Positions 21,930-31,616 of a DNA stretch of 64,000 bases are shown here, in pieces. Each line of letters opens with the position of its first letter. The first letter of the stretch is position 1. Position numbers and translations under genes: made by a program. A model generated the notes under the pieces. The model was not told where the DNA came from. It saw nothing but the letters and a program-made list of their open reading frames with translations, and made no database searches. This stretch comes from a virus, in IMG/VR virus record IMGVR_UViG_3300020450_001021, positions 1 through 64,000 of that record, one strand, 5' to 3'.

Positions 21930-23096
21930 CTATTTATAACCCATTTTCTTTTTTTTCTTTCCGTACCCTTCATACATCTTTTCCACTCTCTCTTTGTAAC
22001 GTGCTCTAAGTTCATCCAAATGATCTCTTAGTTGCTCATTAACTCCGTCAGCATATTTCATACCTTTCTGCTTTTTCTTTTGATGTACGTGTCCTGTATC
22101 AACCTTATCAACCTTTTCCTCTTCCTTAACACAGTTTGGTACTTCTTTACCACCTTTTTTCTTTGTACCTTTTGCTTTGTACCCATCCCAACAAGTAGAT
22201 GCACCAACGTTTTTACGTGCTTGTTTTAAACCCTCTACATTAAGTGTCTTAGGATAGTCCTTGTCACCTTTCTTTGCAGGTTTCTCTCCTCTCTTTCTCT
22301 TTGCATGGATATTATCCCAGAGACCTTTCTTACCTTCTTCTACATTAGATGGTGTACCGTCACCATGCTCAAGTACTTTACCATCTTCATCTTTCTGATG
22401 ATGTTCTTTCTTAAGACCTTTCTTCTTTGCCATCGCTTTTTTGATAGCTTTATCTCTGGATCCAAAATACTCATCCTTACCAGATTCTATTTTACCATCA
22501 CCATCATGGTCTTTGGTTGCCATTTTTTCATCAAGAACTTCTTCCTTAACTGCTTTATTAGCACCTTTAAGTTTCTTGTTCTTGTCAAATACCTGATCCA
22601 TAGGGTCAGTATTGTCTTTAATTTGTGGTGAAACTTCCACAAACTTAGATGTTTTCTCTGATAATTCAGATCTCCAATTTGAATACATTTTTTCTTCGGT
22701 ACTCCTATGATTATTATTTAGCATTTCTTCAATGCCTTTGTCTTTGTCAGTTTTTGGTATATAATTACCCTCTTTCCACATGTCATACTCAGATCCACGT
22801 GCCATATCTTTAGTAAATTGTCTGAATCTATCAGTTCCTACTAGACGATGTTTTGCACTTCTACCTTGACCTTTACCTAGTCCATTATATTTATTAGCAA
22901 TGTTTACTTCAGTAATGTCTTGTGCCCATGCTCTAAACATATCACCATCATCAGTGACAGCAATAACATAATTAGGACCACGACGATGAACTTTACCTAC
23001 CTTATCTCCATATTGGACATAAGATCCTTCTTCAAATAGATTTCCGTGTCTATAATGAGTACGTTTTGCCTCACTATTAAAGTTAGAAAATTTCAA
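21930..23096 (-). CDS. putative virion protein with EF-hand-like and WDGY motifs (388 aa)
   Basis: A lysine-rich protein. The N-terminus has a beta domain (GSYVQYGDKVGKVHRRGPNY). In the middle is DHDGDGKIESGKDE, a calcium-binding EF-hand-like loop, followed by GSRDKAIKKAMAKKKG. Later come LWDNIHAKRKRGEKPAKKGD and CWDGYKAKGTKKKGGKEVPN, sequence blocks that I recall from cyanophage virion proteins. A late octamer overlaps its stop at 21931. Function unassigned. Confidence 0.7.
   Translation of the reverse strand: MKFSNFNSEAKRTHYRHGNLFEEGSYVQYGDKVGKVHRRGPNYVIAVTDDGDMFRAWAQDITEVNIANKYNGLGKGQGRSAKHRLVGTDRFRQFTKDMARGSEYDMWKEGNYIPKTDKDKGIEEMLNNNHRSTEEKMYSNWRSELSEKTSKFVEVSPQIKDNTDPMDQVFDKNKKLKGANKAVKEEVLDEKMATKDHDGDGKIESGKDEYFGSRDKAIKKAMAKKKGLKKEHHQKDEDGKVLEHGDGTPSNVEEGKKGLWDNIHAKRKRGEKPAKKGDKDYPKTLNVEGLKQARKNVGASTCWDGYKAKGTKKKGGKEVPNCVKEEEKVDKVDTGHVHQKKKQKGMKYADGVNEQLRDHLDELRARYKERVEKMYEGYGKKKKKMGYK
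21931..21938 (-). promoter_or_regulatory. late promoter motif TATAAATA
   Basis: A perfect octamer on the minus strand, 24 nt ahead of the 64-aa ORF at 21907 and overlapping the stop region of the 388-aa gene. Confidence 0.55.
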
Positions 23097-24229
23097 ATTT
23101 CTTGATTATTCCTTCCCTCTATATATGCTTCTGGAAATATACCACCCCTGACACCACTTACGGTATCAGTCATGTATCTTACTGATCTGGTAGATTCTCC
23201 TCTTCTAGCACCAAGAACAGGTCTATAACCTGTCCTATCTAATTGATTAATATTATTTCTATGTACGTTTTTACTATTAAATGATATGATTAGTAATGCT
23301 CTACTACTTACATTTTTCTTTGGTCTTGTTCTAGAGATAGTAACATTACCTTGCATGAAGTGAGTACAACTATTATGCCCTACATTACCACTATCATAAT
23401 CAGGACCAAATATTGCTTTACTTTTTAATTCTTTCTTGTCAATTTTTCTTGAGAAGGATTGATTTTTAAAGTCATCTGTATTTTTACTAGCAATTACTTT
23501 TCTAAAATCTTCTACTTCTGAATCATTATGTATGTTACTACCTGCAGCAATTGATATACCAGAGTATTGTTGAAACTGTTTAGGACTAGTACCTTTTTTA
23601 TGTGATATAAAACATAGTTCATTTAGATCTTTATCTATACCAACAAAATCTGCATGCTTTCCAGTTTCACCTGGTATAAATCCAATAATATTTTTATAAA
23701 CATTGTTTGGTTTAAGAATAATATCTACTGGTGATTCGTTTCCTAATTTGTATATGTTTTGATTGATATGATATAGTATACCATGCTCTTCAGATGTATC
23801 TGGTGATCTATTTTTATATCTTTTTGACCATTTTTTCTCATCCATTAATGGATTAGTATATCGTAAAGATCTAAATGCATTAATGTTTTTATATTTTACT
23901 ATAATATAGTATGTTATCTTATCCTTAGTAAATTGTACATGTCCCATACCAGATAAATTACTATTAACTAGGTGTTTAGGATTCATTTTTGATTTAGAAA
24001 GAGCAGTATATATCTGTTGCATCAAATCATATCTACTAGAATTAGATACAAATTTAAAAGTAATTGTAGTTTTATATTCTTTTTTATTATACTTCTTAGA
24101 TGTCCCTTTATTATAGTAAATAGTATACTCTCTTGCAGGTAACTTACTATTAAAAACACTCCGAACCTCATCAATAGAAGAGTTCAAAGTGTTTATTTTT
24201 TCTTCAGTTTTTTTGGTAGCAGTTACCAT
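23093..24229 (-). CDS. hypothetical protein, possible nuclease-like core (378 aa)
   Basis: A 378-residue basic protein without a confident family. A central segment, GKHADFVGIDKD then LCFISHKKGTSPKQFQQYSG, has the D-(~10)-x-x-K spacing seen in PD-(D/E)XK-like folds, but the catalytic Glu is not evident. Other segments: EYTIYYNKGTSKKYNKKEYK and GNVTISRTRPKKNVSSRALL. It is coupled by ATGA to the 388-aa gene. Could equally be structural. Confidence 0.6.
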   Translation of the reverse strand: MVTATKKTEEKINTLNSSIDEVRSVFNSKLPAREYTIYYNKGTSKKYNKKEYKTTITFKFVSNSSRYDLMQQIYTALSKSKMNPKHLVNSNLSGMGHVQFTKDKITYYIIVKYKNINAFRSLRYTNPLMDEKKWSKRYKNRSPDTSEEHGILYHINQNIYKLGNESPVDIILKPNNVYKNIIGFIPGETGKHADFVGIDKDLNELCFISHKKGTSPKQFQQYSGISIAAGSNIHNDSEVEDFRKVIASKNTDDFKNQSFSRKIDKKELKSKAIFGPDYDSGNVGHNSCTHFMQGNVTISRTRPKKNVSSRALLIISFNSKNVHRNNINQLDRTGYRPVLGARRGESTRSVRYMTDTVSGVRGGIFPEAYIEGRNNQEI

Positions 24230-24245
24230 GACCTTTTATTTTTAT

Positions 24246-24458
24246 TTATCTTCGGATCTCTCCTCCTTCATGTCCATGTGCAATACCAAGTTCATGCATT
24301 CTAGCATGTTCTTTTATTTGATCCTTAAGATCTTTACCACCTCTACCAAAGGTAGTGTAGATACCATACCCTAGAAGTGCAAGCACACATACTCCTATGA
24401 ATACTAAGAAGGCAGCACCCCCTTGTAAATTAGCATGTGGTATTAATGTCATTAACAT
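24246..24458 (-). CDS. small membrane protein (70 aa)
   Basis: One membrane helix, GAAFLVFIGVCVLALLGYGI (about residues 14-33), then a charged tail, GRGGKDLKDQIKEHARMHEL. Starts at TAATG on the mazG stop. Not recognised. Confidence 0.6.
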   Translation of the reverse strand: MLMTLIPHANLQGGAAFLVFIGVCVLALLGYGIYTTFGRGGKDLKDQIKEHARMHELGIAHGHEGGEIRR

Positions 24459-24862
24459 TAGCGGTCACCTCTCTTTCTTTTCTCTGATTTATCTATAGAA
24501 AAACTACCACCAGGATATCTTTTCTCTAGTTTTTTAACATTGCCTTTTACTACATCATCAAACTCTACTTCTAATGCAATACACGCTTGTGCTACGTACC
24601 ACATAACGTCACCCAACTCAATAATAAGATGTTCTCTATTGTCGTTGTTCCAAGGTTTGCCTTGAAATACCATCTTCTTAACGATCTCCAAAAACTCACC
24701 ACTTTCAGCAGCAAGACCAACACCAGCAGTGGTAAGACGTTCAATATTGGCACCTTGTCTGTCAAGATCACCCAAACGTTCAGCAAGATCGACAAAATTC
24801 TTACTGGAATCGGATGTGACACCATCCACGAATAGAAGATACTTATCAAAATCTATTGTCAT
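24458..24862 (-). CDS. mazG: MazG-type nucleotide pyrophosphohydrolase
   Basis: A 134-residue all-alpha NTP pyrophosphatase. The metal-binding motifs are AAESGEFLEIVKK (ExxE part) and IIELGDVMWYVAQAC (ExxD part), with NVKKLEKRYPGG as the usual end. Cyanophage MazG is thought to hydrolyse (d)NTPs, and an effect on ppGpp has been proposed. It overlaps gp41 by 4 nt. Confidence 0.92.
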   Translation of the reverse strand: MTIDFDKYLLFVDGVTSDSSKNFVDLAERLGDLDRQGANIERLTTAGVGLAAESGEFLEIVKKMVFQGKPWNNDNREHLIIELGDVMWYVAQACIALEVEFDDVVKGNVKKLEKRYPGGSFSIDKSEKRKRGDR

Positions 24863-26259
24863 ACTTTTAAGTTTTTAAACTTTTGAAATTTAGATAGAAT
24901 ACTCGGTTTAACTTCATCAGAACTAACCTTTGTAATAACTGTTGTACTAATAGGTTGTTCTATGATGTCATCTTGAGCACTTTGTTCTACATCATACAGC
25001 TTCATTTTAGATCTGTCAACCCCTACAGCAAAACGTTTATTCATAGTAGGATCGTTGTATCTATTCTTTAACTGTTTGACTAAAATTTGTCCTAGTTGTT
25101 CTGATTCCTCAGTAGAAATAAGAGCGAACATAAAATCAGCAGTTGCAGGAAGACCAAATGATTCAGAGGTATCGGTAAGATCAACATCACTACTACCGTA
25201 ACCACTACGAGTAGTTTGAGTTGCACTAATAATCGGAACATTCGTCTCGACAGCGAGACCTCGAAGTTCTTCAGCAATTGCTTTAACATAAGTATAGGAG
25301 TTAACAACAGCACCTTTAAATCTTTGTGATGCACAGATATTTAGATAGTCAACGAATATAAGATCAGGTTTAAAACTTGTTTTTAATGTTAGTTCATTTA
25401 GTAATGCCTTAAAATGTCCTACATGTGCAGATGCAGTAGGGTATTCTTTAATGATTAACTTTCCTTGTGTTTTTTTCATTAACTTATTTACCTTACTCTC
25501 AAATATTTGCTTAGGTAAATCAGCAATCTCTTGTATATTAACACCCAATAAGTTAGCATCTATTCTCTCTGCAATCTTTTCTTCAGACATTTCACAAGTA
25601 ATATACAATACATTCTTACCTTGTAGTAATGTTGCTGCAGCAACGTGACACATGAATAAAGATTTACCAACACCTGTACCTGCAAGTGCTACATTCAATG
25701 TTTTATTTGATAATCCACCCTTAGTAATCTTATTGAACATAGTAAGATCAAAAGGTATCTTCTCTTCTATTTTATTATAGAATTCAAATCTTTCTTTATA
25801 GTTAGAAAAGTAATCATGACCTATACGATTATCAAATGAAACAGCAATAGCATCTGAAAGTATAGATGGTATAGCACCTTTATCTTTTTTAGGATCTTTA
25901 CCATCTGCTATTTGTATACTCTCTAATAATGACAGATATATTGCTCTATTTCTACACCATTCTTCTGTAGAATCTACTAACCATTTTTGATCTAGTTTTT
26001 CATTAGTAACTTTATCAATAGATTCAAGAGAAGATTTAAACTGTTGATCAGTTAAACTACTACTGTTCTGTAAATCAATTGCTAATGATTCTTTAGTAGG
26101 ACATTTCTCATACTTATCAATAAAATTTGATATCAATCCAAATAATAATTTATTAGGTTCTTCTTCAAAGTATTCTTTCTTTAGATATGGAAATGCCTGA
26201 CGACGAAATTGATCATTCGTCACCAAGTTATTCAATATTGTAAATTCAAGTGAGTTCAT
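24859..26259 (-). CDS. 41: T4 gp41-like replicative DNA helicase
   Basis: A 466-residue DnaB-family hexameric helicase that moves 5'-3' on the lagging strand. Walker A is LAGTGVGKSLFMCHVAAATL, Walker B is PDLIFVDYLNICAS, with VPIISATQTTRSGYG and KNRYNDPTMNKRFAVGVD as later conserved motifs. It sits between the 2OG oxygenase gene and mazG and works with primase gp61. Confidence 0.95.
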   Translation of the reverse strand: MNSLEFTILNNLVTNDQFRRQAFPYLKKEYFEEEPNKLLFGLISNFIDKYEKCPTKESLAIDLQNSSSLTDQQFKSSLESIDKVTNEKLDQKWLVDSTEEWCRNRAIYLSLLESIQIADGKDPKKDKGAIPSILSDAIAVSFDNRIGHDYFSNYKERFEFYNKIEEKIPFDLTMFNKITKGGLSNKTLNVALAGTGVGKSLFMCHVAAATLLQGKNVLYITCEMSEEKIAERIDANLLGVNIQEIADLPKQIFESKVNKLMKKTQGKLIIKEYPTASAHVGHFKALLNELTLKTSFKPDLIFVDYLNICASQRFKGAVVNSYTYVKAIAEELRGLAVETNVPIISATQTTRSGYGSSDVDLTDTSESFGLPATADFMFALISTEESEQLGQILVKQLKNRYNDPTMNKRFAVGVDRSKMKLYDVEQSAQDDIIEQPISTTVITKVSSDEVKPSILSKFQKFKNLKV

Positions 26260-26789
26260 TAAATGTAATTAAGGTAGGTGCTAAAGATATATTTGTCCTC
26301 CGATATAGTAGGTTGACCTTGGTGTGGAACCATCCATAATGGAGGAAATATTATTCCTCTTCCCCTCTTTGGTTTTAGTTTCTTATTGATGCCTAGAAAG
26401 TTGGTCTCTCCACCCTCTTCAACATCATTTAAATACACTAAAAATGCTAAGAATCTTTTTGCAGAAGCATGATCTCCTACATCTACATGAGGTGCAAATT
26501 GATCTTCAGTATTTTTATAATACTTTTTGATTCTAGCAAACTCCCAAGAGAATTTCTGTGGTAACCATTGTTCACAACCAACCGTTTTAACATACTTATC
26601 CAAGAATGGAGCAACTCTCCATATCATTAGTTCCATCATTGATTCTTCAAATTCAATCTGATGAAATCTAGGTTTATTATCGTTGTTTTTAAATTCTGGT
26701 TTACCTTTGTTAAAGTAATCTATTAGTTCTTGACAGTATTCATCATCAAATATGTCATACACTCTAATAAAATCTTCAACTGTCTTCAT
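26259..26789 (-). CDS. prolyl 4-hydroxylase-like 2OG-Fe(II) oxygenase
   Basis: A 176-residue P4H-type oxygenase. Metal ligands are HVDVGDHASAKRFLAFLVYL (HxD) and WMVPHQGQP (distal His), with FLGINKKLKPKRGRGIIFPP between. The C-terminus lacks the usual Arg/Lys-rich stretch; EDKYIFSTYLNYI supplies the Lys. Such genes lie between uvsX and gp41 in many cyanophages. Substrate unknown. Confidence 0.85.
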   Translation of the reverse strand: MKTVEDFIRVYDIFDDEYCQELIDYFNKGKPEFKNNDNKPRFHQIEFEESMMELMIWRVAPFLDKYVKTVGCEQWLPQKFSWEFARIKKYYKNTEDQFAPHVDVGDHASAKRFLAFLVYLNDVEEGGETNFLGINKKLKPKRGRGIIFPPLWMVPHQGQPTISEDKYIFSTYLNYI

Positions 26790-27799
26790 TGGTCATACTT
26801 AAATTCTTTAGAAGCAACTTCATCTAGTGCTTGCATTATTTCTTTCGTGAAATATTTGTTAGGATCGGCAAGAATAGCAGAAGGATAAACGGAAGATTCG
26901 CCAACAATAATCCTGTTACCTTTACGTTGGAAGATTCCATGCTTCTCACCCAATTCCAATAACCCATAATATTCGTCCAGTCCCCTTGAGTCAAAAAATA
27001 ATCGTGTTGCAATTTGAGTGTTCTCCTTTGTTAAACGTGATTTGTATGTTTTAACCTTTATAATATTACCAATAATCTCTCTACTACTATCCTTTTCTTT
27101 TGACTTTGTTAGAGTCATAATAGTAGATGCTGCATATTTTAAACCACTACCACCACCCATATCAGTTGGGTCTCCATAAGGATTCATCGTTTTATATGTA
27201 TGATTTGTCACTATCATAGGTATTTTTAACTTACCTAATTTACTAGTGATAATTCTAAACACAGATTTAATTGTCTGTGATTTAGTCATGTCTCTAACTT
27301 GTTTATCATCCATTGCATCTTGTAATTCTTTTTGAGATGCAAGCATACCAAGAGAATCTAATATGATTAGAAGTGGTTTCCTATCTTTCTCATTTGTTTT
27401 AAGAAGATTATCAAGAATACGTATCATTTGAGTACGAAATTCTTCAATGGTATCTATTGGAAAATGCCATACCCTAGAAGGATCTAGACCACGATCTTTA
27501 AATAAATCTGGTGTTGCAGCTGCCTCACTATCAAAGTAAAATACTGCACCATCAGGGTGATCATTAAGAAAAGTACTAGCAATACCTATAGCATAAAAAG
27601 TTTTACCTGTTGCTTGTTCACCTGCTATAGCAGTTACTCTATTGTTTGGTATACCACCATAAATACTGCCACTTAATTGTGCATTTAATATGTAAGAACC
27701 TGTACCTATAAACCCTTGTTTATCACCAGACGTTGACTCTGATACAAGTTTTGCATAATCATTTTGTGCTTCTTTAGCAAGTGTGTCAAAAATACTCAT
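26786..27799 (-). CDS. uvsX: UvsX recombinase (RecA family)
   Basis: A 337-residue RecA-like strand-exchange protein. Walker A is AIAGEQATGKTFYAIGIAST; Walker B region is PLLIILDSLGMLASQKE; L2-like IVTNHTYKTMNPYGDP and DMGGGSGLKYAAS follow. It promotes recombination-dependent replication with UvsY (52822), UvsW and gp46/47. ATGA couplings link it to the flanking genes. Confidence 0.96.
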   Translation of the reverse strand: MSIFDTLAKEAQNDYAKLVSESTSGDKQGFIGTGSYILNAQLSGSIYGGIPNNRVTAIAGEQATGKTFYAIGIASTFLNDHPDGAVFYFDSEAAATPDLFKDRGLDPSRVWHFPIDTIEEFRTQMIRILDNLLKTNEKDRKPLLIILDSLGMLASQKELQDAMDDKQVRDMTKSQTIKSVFRIITSKLGKLKIPMIVTNHTYKTMNPYGDPTDMGGGSGLKYAASTIMTLTKSKEKDSSREIIGNIIKVKTYKSRLTKENTQIATRLFFDSRGLDEYYGLLELGEKHGIFQRKGNRIIVGESSVYPSAILADPNKYFTKEIMQALDEVASKEFKYDQ

Positions 27800-30315
27800 A
27801 CGAATAAAAACTCCAAATTACTTTCTTTTTTTGTTTTCCATCCTATTACATCAAGGATGTTTTTAAGAGGTGTGATAAATGATTTTTCAAATTGTGTTTT
27901 GTAATCTATTTGATCACTTACCTTTGGTATTTCTCTAGGAAATTGTTGAATGAATGACATAACATTTTGTCCTAGTACATTAGGTTCTTTCAAGTATACA
28001 TACTTGATTTTCTCACCCTCTTGAATAATAGGATATTTATGTGTCAACCTATTAATTTTAAGTTGATGATTATACAAGAGTGCTCCTCTTACATGAATAG
28101 GACAACTTTTCTTATACAGAGTAACAGGATCTGACCATTTTGTCAACCCATTCACACTCCTAGGAAATGATATATCCTCAGGTGGCATACTATAAAACTC
28201 TGCTCTAAAATCATCTATAAATTTTATAAGATCTTCATTCTCTTGTGTCATTATAATATTAAGAGCATCTTTAATCATCTTTCTACATGGTGCAGGTGTA
28301 GATGATTTAATTGCTTCAATACCCATCATCTTTAACTTTGCTTCTTCATATCTAACACCTTCACTATCCCATACATTAAGAATGTATCTCTTCTTAGCAG
28401 TCCATATACCTTTATCGGCAATGTTCTCCCTTTTCATAACCATTTTTTGATCATACGCAGATACGTACGTCGCCAACTCCTGATAACAGGTGTCAATGTA
28501 CGGTTCCAATTTGTCTTGGCAGATCTTATCCAATATGGAAACAATCTTTGTTTTGTCACTAGACCTATCACTAAAAAATTTATCAACAAGAGGTCCAAGG
28601 TTAAGATAGATTGAGTCGGTGTCAGATGCAATGACATAATCTTCTCCTTCTGTTTTGAGAACTTTATTAAGATACTCATTCATCTTATTTTCTATCCAAC
28701 GAATAGAAACTTGACCAGATAAGGTTATTGCTTCAGCGTTTACTACTTTATAATATCTAAAGTATTGATTACCGATAGCACCATAGGCAGAGTTAAGAGA
28801 AATCTTCTTTGCCATTTGAATATTATTACAACGAGTTATTTCTTTATCCAATTCTTCAGTTGGATTCTTTTCGTACTGTTGTTTTGCTTGTATCATTTTC
28901 TTTTTAAAAATGACACGTTCATCATAATACTTTTGCATTAGTTCTGGTAAGAACCCCCTTTGTGTGGTGTCATATAAAGCACCATTAGCACAAACAGTTG
29001 TATTATCTAAATCACTAAAATCTATTTCCTTATCTAATATTCTATCTACAGTTGCTGATGAATGTCTATTGGGCATCAATGTCTCAGGTGAGATATTGTA
29101 TTGCATTATAAGATGTGGGTATAGTGAATTTAAATCAAAGTTAACTACCCAATCATATAATCCTGGTTTTGGTTCCTTTACATATGCACCTGCATACTGA
29201 GTATTTTTATCTGACCTTTCTATTGGTGGAATTACTATACCTTTCTTTTTAAGAAAATTGTATATAATACTATCCCATGTACGTACTTGAGAATATACAT
29301 CATCATAGTTAACTTTAGCATCATATGCCATAGTTAAAACTAATTCAATTAATTTCATCTTGTCTTCCAGACGGTCAACAAGTTCTACGTCATGTATATT
29401 ATATTCTACAAATTTTTGCCAATCATTATTATAAAATTCTTTGAAAGTATCATACTCTGTATGTTCAAGTTTCTTTTGACCTAACTCTTGCTGTGCTATG
29501 TAATCTAACCTGTAAGATTCTTGTGCTTTATATGTAAATTTCTTATAAAGATCAAGATAATCTAAGACACTTAGACCAATAATATCATAGTATATATGAT
29601 TCCTACCTCGTATCTCTATCTCTTTTTCATACACTCTGTTCCATGGAGACATAGATCTTTGATGTTTAGAAGATAAAACTCTTTCTATTCTTCTACACAT
29701 ATACGGTATATCAAATAATTTTACATTCCATCCTGTAATAATATCTGGAGTATTCTCTGCCCACCATGCTAAGAAATCTTTAAACATATCTGCTTCATTC
29801 CAGAAGACACGGTACTCAGTATCCTTAGGAGTAAACTCTCTAGTACCCCATGTAATAATTTTCTTAGTAGTAAAATCTTTTATAGAAAAACACAAAATTT
29901 CCTCTGAGGTCTCGGCAACATTTGGAAAACCGTTCTCAGAGGTTGTCTCTATATCAAGAGTGTATATTTTTAATTGTGATGGATCATATTCCATCTGTTC
30001 CTGTGGGAACTTAGAACTTATAAACTGATATAAGAATCTATCATTACCATATATTTTAAAATTATCAACATACTTATACTCATCAATAAATTCTCTAGCA
30101 TCTTTAACACCAGAAAATTTTATCTCTTTAACATAATGACCTTCTAAGGTTTTGTAATTTGTCTTTTCATTGCATCTAGCATACAAAACTGGAGAGAAAC
30201 TTTCTTTATATTGAACACGTTTACCGTCTTCATAACCAATATAAAATATTTTATCTCCAGAGAGATATACGTTGCTATAAAAATTCGGATGTCTCTGGGA
30301 CTTCTTCTTCATCAT
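27796..30315 (-). CDS. 43: family B DNA polymerase, T4 gp43-like
   Basis: An 839-residue replicative polymerase. Exonuclease motifs are seen in LKIYTLDIETTSENG (Exo I) and WNVKLFDIPYMCRR (Exo II); the polymerase motifs are NFDLNSLYPHLIMQYNISPE (A), KISLNSAYGAIGNQYFRYY (B) and VIASDTDSIYLNLG (C). KKRYILNVWDSEG and KMMGIEAIKSSTP follow. It is uninterrupted by inteins or introns. The first 41 nt overlap the small 94-aa gene upstream. Confidence 0.97.
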   Translation of the reverse strand: MMKKKSQRHPNFYSNVYLSGDKIFYIGYEDGKRVQYKESFSPVLYARCNEKTNYKTLEGHYVKEIKFSGVKDAREFIDEYKYVDNFKIYGNDRFLYQFISSKFPQEQMEYDPSQLKIYTLDIETTSENGFPNVAETSEEILCFSIKDFTTKKIITWGTREFTPKDTEYRVFWNEADMFKDFLAWWAENTPDIITGWNVKLFDIPYMCRRIERVLSSKHQRSMSPWNRVYEKEIEIRGRNHIYYDIIGLSVLDYLDLYKKFTYKAQESYRLDYIAQQELGQKKLEHTEYDTFKEFYNNDWQKFVEYNIHDVELVDRLEDKMKLIELVLTMAYDAKVNYDDVYSQVRTWDSIIYNFLKKKGIVIPPIERSDKNTQYAGAYVKEPKPGLYDWVVNFDLNSLYPHLIMQYNISPETLMPNRHSSATVDRILDKEIDFSDLDNTTVCANGALYDTTQRGFLPELMQKYYDERVIFKKKMIQAKQQYEKNPTEELDKEITRCNNIQMAKKISLNSAYGAIGNQYFRYYKVVNAEAITLSGQVSIRWIENKMNEYLNKVLKTEGEDYVIASDTDSIYLNLGPLVDKFFSDRSSDKTKIVSILDKICQDKLEPYIDTCYQELATYVSAYDQKMVMKRENIADKGIWTAKKRYILNVWDSEGVRYEEAKLKMMGIEAIKSSTPAPCRKMIKDALNIIMTQENEDLIKFIDDFRAEFYSMPPEDISFPRSVNGLTKWSDPVTLYKKSCPIHVRGALLYNHQLKINRLTHKYPIIQEGEKIKYVYLKEPNVLGQNVMSFIQQFPREIPKVSDQIDYKTQFEKSFITPLKNILDVIGWKTKKESNLEFLFV

Positions 30316-30559
30316 CTTGTGGTGGGACTGTCAATTTATATTTTTCCAGAAGATCTGGATCAGGATCTACAATTGTAGCAATAAAATCAGAATAAAGCAA
30401 GACGTTTCTTTGACCGCCATATTTTGGGAATGATTCTAGGTTTCCATTTACTATTTCCATTGGATCTGCAAGGAAACAAGACGGTTCCATTTCCATCTCT
30501 TGTATATAAGAGATGACATAAGCACCATTCTTAAGTAGTAGGAGTTTTACTGTTTCCAT
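30275..30559 (-). CDS. small protein of a three-member paralogue group (94 aa)
   Basis: METVKLLLLKNGAYVISYIQ at the start aligns by eye with TVKVILMKSGEDVISDAQE of the next gene and TIKVVKLKSGEDIIADVQE of the gene at 31617. The C-terminus contains SDFIATIVDPDPDLLEKYKL, which is also shared. The fold is probably a small beta barrel (Lsm-like by recollection); function unknown. Start at 30559 chosen on this alignment. Confidence 0.65.
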   Translation of the reverse strand: METVKLLLLKNGAYVISYIQEMEMEPSCFLADPMEIVNGNLESFPKYGGQRNVLLYSDFIATIVDPDPDLLEKYKLTVPPQDDEEEVPETSEFL

Positions 30560-30893
30560 CTGTCTCTTCAATGTTGTGTTTTGCCATGTAATCTGTTTTG
30601 ATCTTATCAACAGGTTCGTATATTGTTACTACCCAATCAGATGGTATAACAAATTCTTGCTGTTGAGACATTGGTGCCCAATGTGTATATGAAACTTGGA
30701 ATTTTGTTTTAGGTGTGGGATCTTGACCCTCAACTAATAATTCTGCTTCTTCAACTTCTTTTGTTTGAAGTTGCATTACATATGGATTCTTAAGATGATA
30801 TGCAATAATGCCTTTATTATCTTTATCAATAATTTCTTGTGCATCACTGATGACATCTTCTCCAGATTTCATCAAAATAACTTTAACGGTCAT
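30531..30893 (-). CDS. small protein of a three-member paralogue group (120 aa)
   Basis: Starts MTVKVILMKSGEDVISDAQE and contains HWAPMSQQQEFVIPSDWVVT and IYEPVDKIKTDYMAKHN. Its N-terminus and the WVVTIYEP block are shared with the genes at 30275 and 31617, indicating tandem duplication upstream of the polymerase gene. Function unknown; a role with replication or RNA is only inferred from location. Confidence 0.75.
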   Translation of the reverse strand: MTVKVILMKSGEDVISDAQEIIDKDNKGIIAYHLKNPYVMQLQTKEVEEAELLVEGQDPTPKTKFQVSYTHWAPMSQQQEFVIPSDWVVTIYEPVDKIKTDYMAKHNIEETDGNSKTPTT

Positions 30894-31567
30894 AGCGATA
30901 AATTACGATCCTCTATTGTTCTAATGTATTTGGATAATTTGTCGAGGTATCCACGGTTTCTTAACTCTTTAAACACTAGGTTTTCCAGAGCAAACTCTCC
31001 ACCTCTTTGAATTGCAGATCCTCTCATAGTTCTAATCTTCTCTTTGAGTTTGTTTAGAACAGTGATGTCATCTGCTTGAGTATCTATTAGATCATCAATC
31101 CTCTCCATCATATCACGAACTTTCTGTTTTAGCAAGGGGTCGGAAAAGTCCACGTATTGTTTACGTGGTTCTTGTATCCACCAATTGTTAAGAACTGAGT
31201 AAGTGCCTTGATTTCTAGGAGTTGGATCACTGATATCTTGTGCATATAGTTCTACTGGTTGACCATAGAGTGTTACATCATGTGTTAATGCCCACAATCT
31301 TTTTTTATCTCTAAGGAAATCATCTAAGAAATCTGTTTGACAAGCAGCTATCTCATCCTTATCTACCACCAAATGCAGGTCTAGATCAGAATATTCTGTA
31401 TAATTATAGTTGGCATTACCACCCACTAGAATTATATCTTGTATTGCATTTTGGGGGATCTTAGCAAACTCTGCCCAGATGTATCCTATTTCGAGTAGTT
31501 TATCTCGAACTTCAGTTCTCAATGTAAGTCCGTCCCAGAACTTTACATTGAGATCCTCATGATACAT
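30890..31567 (-). CDS. predicted nucleotidyltransferase (225 aa)
   Basis: The nucleotidyltransferase signature is GGNANYNYTEYSDLDLHLVV (G-G/S-x9-D-x-D), with the downstream acidic residue in YGQPVELYAQD. Related genes occur near gp43 in cyanophages. The C-terminal half is helical (LLKQKVRDMMERIDDLIDTQ). The ATG at 31567 is used; a GTG at 31600 would extend it by 11 residues. Substrate unknown. Confidence 0.8.
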   Translation of the reverse strand: MYHEDLNVKFWDGLTLRTEVRDKLLEIGYIWAEFAKIPQNAIQDIILVGGNANYNYTEYSDLDLHLVVDKDEIAACQTDFLDDFLRDKKRLWALTHDVTLYGQPVELYAQDISDPTPRNQGTYSVLNNWWIQEPRKQYVDFSDPLLKQKVRDMMERIDDLIDTQADDITVLNKLKEKIRTMRGSAIQRGGEFALENLVFKELRNRGYLDKLSKYIRTIEDRNLSL

Positions 31568-31616
31568 TAGGGTTAACCTAAGATCTTGAAAGGACTTCAC
31601 GGAAGTAAATTACTTT

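Noticed and set aside
22305-22631. 108-aa hydrophobic plus-strand ORF
   Set aside because: Antisense of the lysine-rich 388-aa gene; Phe/Leu-rich composition is the expected complement of AAA/AAG codons.
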